Shown here piece by piece: positions 12,021 through 22,279 of a stretch of 64,000 bases of DNA (its first letter is position 1; every line of letters starts with the position of its first letter). The DNA is from Triticum aestivum (taxonomy: Eukaryota; Streptophyta; Magnoliopsida; Poales; Poaceae), in contig NC_057811.1 in assembly GCF_018294505.1 (NCBI RefSeq), positions 401,916,491 through 401,980,490 on the forward strand. Direction: 5' to 3'. Made by a program: the position numbers and the translations under genes. The notes beneath the pieces were generated by a model. It did no database searches, was not told the origin of the DNA, and worked only from the letters and a program-made list of their open reading frames with translations.

Positions 12021-13574
12021 TGATACATCTCCAACGTATCTATAATTTTTGATTGCTCCATGCTATATTATCTTCTGTTTTGGACATTATTGGGCTTTAT
12101 TATTCACTTTTATATTATTTTTGGGACTAACCTATTAACCGGAGGCCGAGCCCAGAATTACTGTTTTTTGCCTATTTCAGAGTTTCGCAGAAAAAGAATA
12201 TCAAACGGAGTCCAAACGGAATGAAACCTTCGGGAACGTGATTTTAGGAACGAAAATGATCCAGAGGACTTGGACCCTACGTCTAGAAATCAAGCAGGAA
12301 GCCACGAGGTAGGGGGCGCGCCCTCCACCCTCGTGGGCCCCATGTTGCTCCACCGACATACTCCTTCCTCCTATATATACCTACGTACCCCCAAACGATC
12401 AGATACGGAGCCAAAAACCTAATTCCACCGCCGCAACCTTTTGTACCCACGAGATCCCATCTTGGGGCCTGTTCTGGAGCTCCGCCGGAGGGGGCATCGG
12501 TCACGGAGGGCTTCTACATCAACACCATAGCCTATCCGATGAAGTGTGAGTAGTTTACCTCAGACCTTTGGGTCCATAGTTATTAGCTAGATGGCTTCCT
12601 CTCTCTTTTTGGATCTCAATACAATGTTCTCCCCCTCTCTTGTGGAGATCTATTCGATGTAATCTTCTTTTGCGGTGTGTTTGTTGAGACCGATGAATTG
12701 TGGGTTTATGATCAAGTTTATCTATGAACAATATTTGAATCTTCTGAATTCTTTTATGTATGATTGGTTATCTTTGGAAGTCTCTTCGAATTATCAGTTT
12801 GGTTTGGCCTACTAGATTGATCTTTCTTGCAATGGGAGAAGTGCTTAGCTTTGGGTTCAATCTTGCGGTGTCCTTTCCCATTGCCAGTAGGGGCAGCAAG
12901 GCACGTATAGTATTGTTGCCATCGAGGATAACAAGATGGTTTTTTTTATCATATTGCATGAATTTATCCCTCTACATCATGTCATCTTGCTTAAAGCGTT
13001 ACTCTGTTCTTATGAATTTAATACTCTAGATGCATGATGGATTGCGGTCGATGTGTGGAGTAATAGTAGTAGATGCAGGCAGGAGTCGGTCTACTTGTCT
13101 CGGACGTGATGCCTATATACATGATCATGCCTAGATATTCTCATAACTATGCTCAATTCTGTCAATTACTCAACAGTAATTTGTTCACCCACCGTAAAAT
13201 ACTTATGCTCTTGTGAGAAGCCACTAGTGAAACCTATGGCCCCCGGGTCTATTTTCCATCATATTAATCTTTCAACACTTAGTTATTTCCGTTGCTTTTA
13301 TTTTACTTTGCATCTTTATCACAAAAATACCAAAAATATTATCCTATCATATCTATCAGATCTCACTCTCGTAAGTGACCGTGTAGGGATTGACAACCCC
13401 TTATCGCGTTGGTTGCGAGGATTTATTTGTTTGTGTAGGTGCGAGGGACTTGCGTGTAGCCTCCTACTGGATTGATACCTTGGTTCTCAAAAACTGAGGG
13501 AAATACTTACGCTACTTTGCTGCATCACCCTTTCCTCTTCAAGGGAAAACCAACGCGGTGCTCAAGAGGTAGTA
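12021..13574 (+). repeat. 3' LTR of element B
   Basis: This 1554-bp LTR starts TGATACATCTCC directly after the polypurine tract and ends GGTAGTA just before the CACAG duplication at 13575-13579. Differences from the 5' LTR are few and scattered. The minus-strand polymerase frame of element A happens to stay open into this LTR; that extension is not part of the Copia protein. Confidence 0.9.
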
Positions 13575-13579
13575 CACAG

Positions 13580-16500
13580 TAATGATTCTAACACCCATGG
13601 AGTCTTGGTGTTGATCATGTTTTGCTCGTGGAAGAGGCTTAGTCAACGGGTCTGCAACATTCAGATCCGTATGTATCTTGCAAATGTCTATGTCTCCCAC
13701 CTGGACTTGATCCTGGATGGAATTTAAGCGTCTCTTGATGTGCTTGGTTCTCTTGTGAAATATGGATTCCTTTGCCAAGGCAATTGCACCAGTATTGTCA
13801 CAAAAGATTTTCATTGGACCCGATGCACTAGGTATGACACCTAGATCGAATATGAACTCCTTCATCCAGACTCCTTCATTTGCTGCTTCCGAAGCAGCTA
13901 TGTACTCCGCTTCACACATAGATCCCGCCACGACGCTTTGTTTAGAACTGCACCAACTGACAGCTCCACCGTTCAATATAAACACGTATCCGGTTTGCGA
14001 TTTAGAATCGTCCGGATCAGTGTCAAAGCTTGCACCGACGTAACCATTTACGACGAGCTCTTTGTCACCTCCATAAACGAGAAACATATCCTTAGTCCTC
14101 TTTAGGTACTTCAGGATGTTCTTGACCGCTGTCCAGTGATCCATTCCTAGATTACTTTGGTACCTCCCTGCTAAACTAATAGCAAGGCACACATCAGGTC
14201 TGGTACATAGCATTGCATACATGATAGAGCCTATGGCTGAAGCATAGGGAACACTTTTCATTTTCTCTCTATCTTCTGCAGTGGTCGGGCATTGAGTCTG
14301 ACTCAACTTCACACCTTGTAACACAGGCAAGAACCCTTTCTTTGCTTGATCCATTTTGAACCTTTTCAAAACTTTGTCAAGGTATGTGCTTTGTGAAAGT
14401 CCAATTAAGCATCTTGATCTATCTCTATAGATCTTGATGCCCAATATGTAAGCAGCTTCACCGAGGTCTTTCATTGAAAAACTCTTATTCAAGTATCCTT
14501 TTATGCTATCCAGAAATTCTATATCATTTCCAATCAACAATATGTCATCCACATATAATATTAGAAATGCTACAGAGCTCCCACTCACTTTCTTGTAAAT
14601 ACAGACTTCTCCAAAAGTCTGTATAAAACCATATGCTTTGATCACACTATCAAAACGTTTATTCCAACTATGAGAGGCTTGCACCAGTCCATAAATGGAT
14701 CGCTGGAGCTTGCACACTTTGTTAGCTCCCTTTGGATCGGCAAAACCTTCTGGTTGCATCATATACAACTCTTCTTCCAGAAATCCATTCAGGAATGCAG
14801 TTTTGACATCCATTTGCCAAATTTCATAATCATAAAATACGGCAATTGCTAACATGATTCGGAAAGACTTAAGCATCGCTACGGGTGAGAAAGTCTCATC
14901 GTAGTCAACTCCTTGAACTTGTCGAAAACCTTTCGCAACAAGTGGAGCTTTGTAGACAGTAACATTACCGTCAGCGTCAGTCTTCTTCTTGAAGATCCAT
15001 TTATTCTCTATGGCTTGCCGATCATCGGGCAAGTCAACCAAAGTCCACACTTTGTTCTCATACATGGATCCCATCTCAGATTTCATGGCCTCAAGCCATT
15101 TTGCGGAATCTGGGCTCACCATCGCTTCTTCATAGTTCGTAGGTTCGCCTTGGTCAAGTAACATGACCTCCAGAATAGGATTACCGTACCACTCTGGTGC
15201 AGATCTTACTCTGGTTGACCTACGAGGTTCGGTAGTAACTTGATCTGAAGTTTCATGATCAACATCATTAGCTTCCTCACTAATTAGTGTAGGTGTCACA
15301 GAAACCGGTTTCTGTGATGAACTACTTTCCAATAAGGGAGCAGGTACAGTTACCTCATCAAGTTCTACTTTCCTCCACTCACTTCTTTCGAGAGAAACTC
15401 CTTCTCTAGAAAGGATCCATTTTTAGCAACAAATGTCTTGCCTTCGGATCTGTGATAGAAGGTGTACCCAACAGTTTCCTTTGGGTATCCTATGAAGATA
15501 CATTTCTTCGATTTGGGTTCGAGCTTATCAGGTTGAAGCTTTTTTCACATAAGCATCGCAGCCCCAAACTTTGAGAAACGACAACTTTGGTTTCTTGCCA
15601 AACCATAGTTCATAAGGCGTCGTCTCAACGGATTTCGATGGTGCCCTATTTAACGTGAATGCAGCCATCTCTAAAGCTTAACCCCAAAACGATAGCAGTA
15701 AATCAGTAAGAGACATCATAGATCGCACCATATCTAGTAAAGTACGATTACGACGTTCGGACACACCATTACGCTGTGTTGTTCCGGGTGGCGTGAGTTG
15801 CGAAACTATTCCGCATTGTTTCAAATGTAGACCAAACTCGTAACTCAAATATTCTCCTCCACGATCAGATCGTAGAAACTTTATTTTCTTGTTACGATGA
15901 TTTACCACTTCATTCTGAAATTCTTTGAACTTTTCAAATGTTTCAGACTTATGTTTCATTAAGTAGATATACCCATATCTGCTCAAATCGTCTGTGAAGG
16001 TGAGAAAATAACGATACCCGCTGCGAGCTTCAATATTCATCGGACCACATACATCAGTATGTATGATTTCCAATAAATTTGTTGCCCGCTCCATTGTTCC
16101 GGAGAACGGCGTTTTAGTCATCTTGCCCATGAGGCATGGTTCGCAAGTACCAAGTGATTCATAATCAAGTGATTCCAGAAGTCCATCAGTATGGAGTTTC
16201 TTCATGCGCTTTACACCAATATGACCTAAATGGCAGTGCCACAAATAAGTTGCACTATCATTATCAACTCTGCATCTTTTGGCTTCAACATTACGAATAT
16301 GTGTATCACTACTATCGAGATTCAATACAAATAGACCACTCTTCATGGGTGCATGACCATAAAAGATATTACTCATATAAATAGAACAACCATTATTCTC
16401 AGATTTAAATGAATAACCGTCTCACATCAAACAAGATCCAGATATAATGTTCATGCTTAACGCTGGCACCAAATAACAATTATTCAGGTCTAAAACTAAT

Positions 16501-16751
16501 CCCGAAGGTAGATGTAGAGGTAGTGTGCCGACGGCGATCACATCGACTTTGGAACCATTTCCCACGCGCATCGTCACCTCATCCTTAGCCAGTCTTCGCT
16601 TAATTCGTAGTCCCTGTTTCGAGTTGCAAATATTAGCAACAGAACCAGTATCAAATACCCAGGTGCTACTGCGAGCTCTGGTAAGGTACACATCAATAAC
16701 ATGTATATCACATATACCTTTGTTCACCTTGCCATCCTTCTTATCCGCCAA
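13580..16751 (-). pseudogene. Copia pol of element A: protease, integrase, RT, RNase H (broken)
   Basis: Read on the minus strand, the order is protease-integrase-RT-RNase H, as in Ty1/copia. The protease shows VFDTGS (about 16640-16660). The GAG-pre-integrase zinc region has WHCHLGH, and the integrase core shows HTDVCGP, FTDDLSRYG and RSDRGGEY (15678-16376). RT shows QMDVKTAFLNG and LYVDDILLIGND, and RNase H shows SKQSVVAGSMCEAEYIA within 13580-15332. The RT-RNase H block is one uninterrupted frame of nearly 590 codons, whereas frame breaks and stops separate it from integrase and protease (about 15330-15680 and 16376-16422). The natural C-terminus is lost where element B inserted at 13580. 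Not functional. Confidence 0.9.
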
Positions 16752-17556
16752 GTACTTGGGGCAGTTCCGCTTCCAGGATCAGTCCCTTTGCAGTAGAAGC
16801 ACTCAGTTTCAGGCTTAGGTCCAGACTTGGGTTTCTTCTCTTGAGTAGCAACTTGTTTGCTGTTCTTCTTGAAGTTCCCCTTCTTTTTGCCTTTACCCTT
16901 TTTCTTGAAACTAGTGGTCTTGTTGACCATCAACACTTGATGCTCCTTTTTGATTTCTACCTCCGCAGCCTTTAGAATTGCGAAGAGCTCGGGAATTGTC
17001 TTATCCATCCCTTGCATATTATAGTTCATCACGAAGCTCTTGTAGCTTGGTGGCAGTGATTGAAGAATTCTGTCAATGACACTATCATCCAGAAGATTAA
17101 CTCCCAGTTGAATCAAGTGATTGTTATACCCAGAAACTTGAGTATATGTTCACTGACAGAACTATTCTCCTCCATCTTGCAGCTATAGAACTTATTGGAG
17201 ACTTCATGTCTCTCAATCCGGGCATTTGCTTGAAATATTAACTTCAACTCCTGGAACATCTCATATGCTCAATGACGTTCAAACCATCGTTGAAGTCCTG
17301 GTTCTTAGCCGTAAAGCATGGCACACTGAACTATCGAGTAGTCATTAGCTTTGCTCTGCCAGACGTTCTTAACATCGCCAGTTGCATCTGCAGCAGGCCT
17401 GGCACCCAGCGGTGCTTCCAGGACGTAATTCTTCTGTGCAGCAATGAGGATAATCCTCAAGTTACGGACCTAGTTTGTGTAATTGCTACCATCATCTTTC
17501 AACTTTGCTTTCTCAAGGAACGCATTAAAATTCAACGGAACAACAGCACGGGCCAT
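16730..17556 (-). pseudogene. Copia gag of element A (broken)
   Basis: The minus-strand start is ATG at 17556-17554, giving MARAVVPLNFNAFLEKAK, a BARE1-like Gag opening. An in-frame TAG follows within about 30 codons, and further breaks occur before 17116. From 17116 to 16730 the frame is open again and contains the lysine-rich KKKGKGKKKGNFKK region and the first half of a CCHC knuckle (CFYCKG). The rest of the knuckle is lost to a frameshift. This is capsid/nucleocapsid protein in intact relatives. Confidence 0.85.
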
Positions 17557-18794
17557 CTATCTACAACAACATAGACAAGCAAAATACTATCAGGTACTAA
17601 GTTCATGATAAATTTAAGTTCAATTAATCATATTACTTAAGAACTCCCACTTAGATAGACATCCCTCTAATCATCTAAGTGATCACGTGATCCATATCAA
17701 CTAAACCATAACCGATCATCACGTGAGATGGAGTAGTTTTCAATGGTGAACATCACTATGTTGATCATATCTACTATATGATTCACGCTCGACCTTTCGG
17801 TCTCAGTGTTCCGAGGCCATATATGCATATGCTAGGCTCGTCAAGTTTAACCCGAGTATTCTGCGTGTGCAAAACTGTCTTACACCCGTTGTAGATGAAC
17901 GTTGAGCTTATCACACCCGATCATCACGTGGTGTCTCGGCACGACGAACTTTGGCAACGGTGCATACTCAGGGAGAACACTTTTACCTTGAAATTTAGTG
18001 AGAGATCATCTTATAATGTTACCGTCAAATAAAGCAGAATAAGATGCATAAAGGATAAACATCACATGCAATCAATATAAGTGATATGATATGGCCATCA
18101 TCATCTTGTGCCTTTGATCTCCATCTCCAAAGCACCGTCATGGTCACCACCGTCACCGGCGCGACACCTTGATCTCCATCATAGCATCGTTTTCGTCTCG
18201 CCAACTATTGATTCTACGACTATCGCTACCGCTTAGTGATAAAGTAAAGCAATTACAGGGCGATTGCATTGCATACAATAAAGCGACAACCATATGGCTT
18301 CTGCCAGTTGCCGATAACTCTGTTACAAAACATGATCATCGCATATAATAAATATAGCATCATGCCTTGACCATATCACATCACAACATGCCCTGCAAAA
18401 ACAAGTTAGACGTCCTCTACTTTGTTGTTGCAAGTTTTACGTGGCTGCTACGGGCTGAGCAAGAACCGTTCTTACCTACGCATCAAAACCACAACGATAG
18501 ATCGTCAAGTTAGTGATGTTTTAACCTTCTCAAGGACCGGGCGTAGTCACACTCGGTTCAACTAAAGTTGGAGAAACTGACACCCGCCAGCCACCTGTGT
18601 GCGAAGCATGTCGGTAGAACCAGTCTCGCGTAAGCGTAGCGTACGTGTAATGTCGGTCCGGGCCGCTTCATCCAACAATACTGCCGAACCAAAGTATGAC
18701 ATGCTGGTAAGCAGTATGACTTGTATCGGCCACAACTCACTTGTGTTATACTCGTGCATATAACATCTGCGGATAAACCTGGCTCGGATGCCAC
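17557..18794 (-). other. 5' leader of element A with primer binding site
   Basis: This is noncoding sequence between the Gag start and the 5' LTR. On the minus strand the LTR is followed by GTGGCATCCGAGCCAGG (about 18778-18794), which resembles the initiator tRNA-Met primer site TGGTATCAGAGCC used by BARE1 relatives. No gene is seen. Confidence 0.75.
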
Positions 18795-19381
18795 TGTTGG
18801 GGAACGTAGTAATTTCAAAAAATTTCCTACGCACACGCAAGATCATGGTGATGCATAGCAACGAGAGGGGAGAGTGTCTTCTACGTACCATCGTAGATCA
18901 TAAGTGGAAGAGTTATAACAACACGGTTGATGTAGTCGTATGTCTTCACGATCGACCGATCCTCGGCACCGAACGTACGGCACCTCCGCGTTCAGCACAC
19001 GTTCAGCTCGGTGACGTCCCACGAACTCATGATCCAGTAGAGCTTCCGGGAAGAGCTTCGTCAGCATGACGGCGTGGTGACGGTGTCGATGAAGCTACAG
19101 ATGCAGGGCTTCGCCTAAGCACCGCTACAATATGACCGAGGTGGATTATGGTGGAGGGGGGCACTGCACACGGCTAAAAGATCAATGATCAATTGTTGCG
19201 TCTCCAAGGGGTGCCTCCCTCCCCGTATATAAAGGAGTGGAGGAGGGGGAGGGGCCGGCCCCCTATGGCGCGCCCCATGAGGAGTCCTACTCCCACCGGG
19301 AGTAGGACTCCCCCCTTCCAAGTAGGAGTAGGAGAGGAGAGGGAAGGGAGAGAGGAAGAGAAGGAAAGGGGGGCGCCGCCC
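18795..19381 (-). repeat. 5' LTR of element A, fragment 1
   Basis: This fragment starts TGTTGGGGAACGTAG and matches 797-1381 of the intact 3' LTR. It is cut at GCGCCGCCC by element D, whose CGCCC target duplication occupies 19377-19381. Confidence 0.92.
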
Positions 19382-20912
19382 TGATACGTCTCCGTCGTAT
19401 CTATAATTTTTGATTGTTCCATGCCAATATTATACAACTTTCATATACTTTTTGGCAACTTTTTATACTATTTTTGGGACTAACATATTGATCCAGTGCC
19501 CAGTGCCAGTTCCTGTTTGTTGCATGTTTTATGTTTCGCAGAAACCCCATATCAAACGGAATCCAAACGGGATAAAACGGATGGAGAATATTTTTGGAAT
19601 ATTTGGAGAATATGGGAAGAAGAATCAACGCGAGACGGTGCCCGAGGGGGGCACGAGGCAGGGGGGCACGCCTGCCCCCTGGGCGCGCCTGCCCCCCTTG
19701 TGGGCCCCTCGTAAGGCGGTTGCTGCTCTTCTTTGGCCGCAAGAAAGCTATTTTTCAGGGGAAAAATCCCGGCGAAGGTTTCAATCCAATCGGAGTTACG
19801 GATCTCCATATATATACGAAATGGTGAAAGGGCAGAAGACCGGAACGCAGAAACAGAGAGAGACAGAGAGACAGATCCAATCTCGGAGGGGCTCTTGCCC
19901 CTCCCACGCCGTGGAGACCATGGACCAGAGGGGAAACCCTTCTCCCATCTAGGGAGAAGGTCAAGGAAGAAGAAGAAGGAGGGGGGCTCTCTCCCCCTCG
20001 CTTCCGGTGGCCCCAGAACGCCGCCGGGGCCATCATCATCACCGCGATCTACACCAACACCTACACCATCTTCACCAACATCTCCATCACCTTCCCCCAT
20101 CTATCTACAACGGTCCACTCTCCCGCAACCCGATGTACCCTCTACTTGAACATGGTGCTTTATGCTTCATATTATTATCCAATGATGTGTTGCCATCCTA
20201 TGATGTCTGAGTAGATTTTCGTTGTCCTATCGGTGGTTGATGAATTGCTATGATTGATTTAATTTGCTTGTGGTTATGTTGCTGTCCTTTGGTGCCCATC
20301 ATATGAGCGCGCGTGGATCACACCATAGGGTTAGTTGTATGTTGATAGGACTATGTATTGGAGGGCAAGAGTGACAGAAGCTTCAACCTAGCATAGAAAT
20401 TGATGCATACGGGATTGAAGGGGGACCAATATATCTTAATGCTATGGTTGGGTTTTACCTTAATGAACGTTAGTAGTTGCGGATGCTTGCTAATAGTTCC
20501 AATCATAAGTGCATAGAATTCCAAGTCAGGGATGACATGCTAGCAGTGGCCTCTCCCACATAAAACTTGCTATCGGTCTAGTAAAGTAGTCAATTGCTTA
20601 GGGACAATTTCGCAACTCCTACCACCACTTTTCCACACTCGCTATACTAACTTTATTGTTCTTTATCTAAACAGCCCCTAGTTTTTATTTACGTGCTCTT
20701 TATATTCTTGCAAACCTATCCAACAACACCTACAAAGTACTTCTAGTTTCATACTTGTTCTAGGTAAAGCGAACGTTAAGCGTGCGTAGAGTTGTATCGG
20801 TGGTCGATAGAACTTGAGGGAATATTTGTTCTACCTTTAGCTCCTCGTTGGGTTCGACACTCTTACTTATCGAAAGAGGCTACAATTGATCCCCTATACT
20901 TGTGGGTTATCA
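19382..20912 (+). repeat. 5' LTR of element D
   Basis: The LTR begins TGATACGTCTCCGTCG and ends GGGTTATCA, 11 nt before the primer site. It is nearly identical to the 3' LTR at 25430-26949; visible differences include small indels around 19670-19760 and 26355. Frames of up to about 180 codons inside it are GC-rich LTR sequence. Confidence 0.92.
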
Positions 20913-20923
20913 AGACCTTTTTC

Positions 20924-20941
20924 TGGCGCCGTTGCCGGGGA
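20924..20941 (+). other. Primer binding site of element D (tRNA-Asp type)
   Basis: TGGCGCCGTTGCCGGGGA lies 11 nt after the LTR end and matches the Athila-type tRNA-Asp primer site. Confidence 0.9.
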
Positions 20942-21085
20942 GTCATAGCGTGGGGTGAATATTCTCGTGTGTGCTTGTTTGCTTTATCACTAAGTAATTT
21001 TTATTTGCTGTTCTAGTTGTTTTCTATCTTTAGTTATGGGTAGGAAACGCAAAATACCAAAAAAATTAGTTGTACCTACTAACCA

Positions 21086-22279
21086 ATGGTTGAAGAACCA
21101 CTCAAAATCTATCACACTCCCGAAGCTTTTTACTTGGATCATCTTCGATCCCTTTGTGCTCGGGCTGAAACCCCAACTAGCTTAGTTGAGGGCAAATCTT
21201 TAGATGAGCATGCTTGTTATGTGCGACACCGCATATCTCAAAAAGGGAAATTTTTACTGGATCAAATTCATCGTTTGCAATGCTATGCTTGGAATTTATG
21301 TGAAATATATGATTTTACTTGTTGTTCTGAAGACCCTAAGAAACACCTTCCCTACCAATGTGAGTTTAGTGATAATGGAATCGTATCTTCGTATGCTAAG
21401 GGTGTTTATAATTACTATGATGTTCAACAAACTGAAGAATTTGTTGCTTTTAAGGGTGCTTATGAAATTGCTTCTTTGATTGAAAAGTATGATGCTACTC
21501 TTTACAAATCTGAAAATTTTGCCATACTTGAATATTGTTATGATAATTATGCTTCTAATGCCTATGTTAAACCATATATTGAGAACTCCTCCGCTGTCCA
21601 AGAAGAGACTAATATTTTGCAGGAGTCTATGGAAGAAGAAATTGATGAAACTGTGAGCTCATTGGATGAAAAAGATGATGAGGAGAGCGAAGAACAAAAG
21701 GAGGAAGAGCGGATTAGCTACCCGTGCCCACCTTCTAATGAGAGTAACTCTTCAACTCATACATTGTTTAATTTCCCTTCGTGCTTACCGAAGGATGATT
21801 GCTATGATGATTGTTATGATCCCGTTGATTCTCTTGAAATATCCCTTTTTGATGATGCTTGCTATGCTTGTGGCCAAGATGCCAATATGAATTATGCTTA
21901 TGGAGATGAACTTGCTATAGTTCCTTATGTTAAACATGAAATTGTTGCTATTGCACCCACGCATGATAGTCCTATTATCTTTTTGAATTCTCCCAACTAC
22001 ACTATATCGGAGAAGTTTGCCCTTATTAAGGATTATATTGATGGGTTGCCTTTTACCGTTGCACATGATGATTTTGATAGATATAATATGCATGTGCTTG
22101 CTGCTCCTACTTGCAATTATTATGAGAGAGGAACTATATCTCCACCTCTCTATGTTTCCAACATGATAAAATTGCAAGAAACTGTTTATACTATGCATTG
22201 GCCTTTACTTGTGTGCATGAATTGTTCTTTTATGACATGCCGATGCATAGGAAGAGAGTTAGACTTCGTCATTGCATGA
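21086..22279 (+). CDS. Unknown acidic 397-codon protein of element D
   Basis: The frame is uninterrupted from MVEEPLKIYH to a TGA at 22277-22279. I recognise no gag, protease, RT, integrase or env motif. The N-terminal 180 residues are rich in Tyr and Cys, with a likely helical start (FYLDHLRSLCARAE). Residues 195-225 are a long Glu/Asp/Lys run (EEEIDE, KDDEESEEQKEEE), followed by a Cys/Asp/Tyr patch (DDCYDDCYDP) and a more ordered C-terminal third. An upstream ATG at 21036 opens a short basic peptide (MGRKRKIPKKL) one frame away. The original protein may have begun there and been shifted by a small indel between about 21058 and 21085. Coding use is AT-rich like B's gag. The product could be an RNA- or capsid-associated accessory protein, but no function is supported. 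Confidence 0.6.
   Translation: MVEEPLKIYHTPEAFYLDHLRSLCARAETPTSLVEGKSLDEHACYVRHRISQKGKFLLDQIHRLQCYAWNLCEIYDFTCCSEDPKKHLPYQCEFSDNGIVSSYAKGVYNYYDVQQTEEFVAFKGAYEIASLIEKYDATLYKSENFAILEYCYDNYASNAYVKPYIENSSAVQEETNILQESMEEEIDETVSSLDEKDDEESEEQKEEERISYPCPPSNESNSSTHTLFNFPSCLPKDDCYDDCYDPVDSLEISLFDDACYACGQDANMNYAYGDELAIVPYVKHEIVAIAPTHDSPIIFLNSPNYTISEKFALIKDYIDGLPFTVAHDDFDRYNMHVLAAPTCNYYERGTISPPLYVSNMIKLQETVYTMHWPLLVCMNCSFMTCRCIGRELDFVIA

Larger units (their letters stand above)
2575..13574 (+). mobile_element. Element B: Athila-lineage Gypsy retrotransposon with gag-protease only
   Basis: B is inserted in A's interior next to the 3' LTR, with target duplication CACAG at 2570-2574 and 13575-13579. The LTRs are 2575-4144 and 12021-13574. 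A tRNA-Asp-type primer site begins 12 nt after the left LTR. The interior holds gag and protease, a long noncoding 3' region and the polypurine tract AAGCTTGGGATGCT ending at 12020. No reverse transcriptase, RNase H or integrase motif is present, so B needed these in trans. It resembles the Sabrina/Fatima type of Triticeae Athila elements; the exact family is not claimed. Without nested C it is about 8.2 kb. Confidence 0.9.

Noticed and set aside
13539..13580. Apparent C-terminal extension of the Copia RT-RNase H frame
   Set aside because: The reading frame runs by chance into element B's LTR past the insertion junction. It is not a real fusion protein.
19552..20149. Overlapping frames up to about 180 codons on both strands
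   Set aside because: They fall in the LTR of element D and partly recur in its other LTR with different frame lengths. They are GC-rich LTR sequence.
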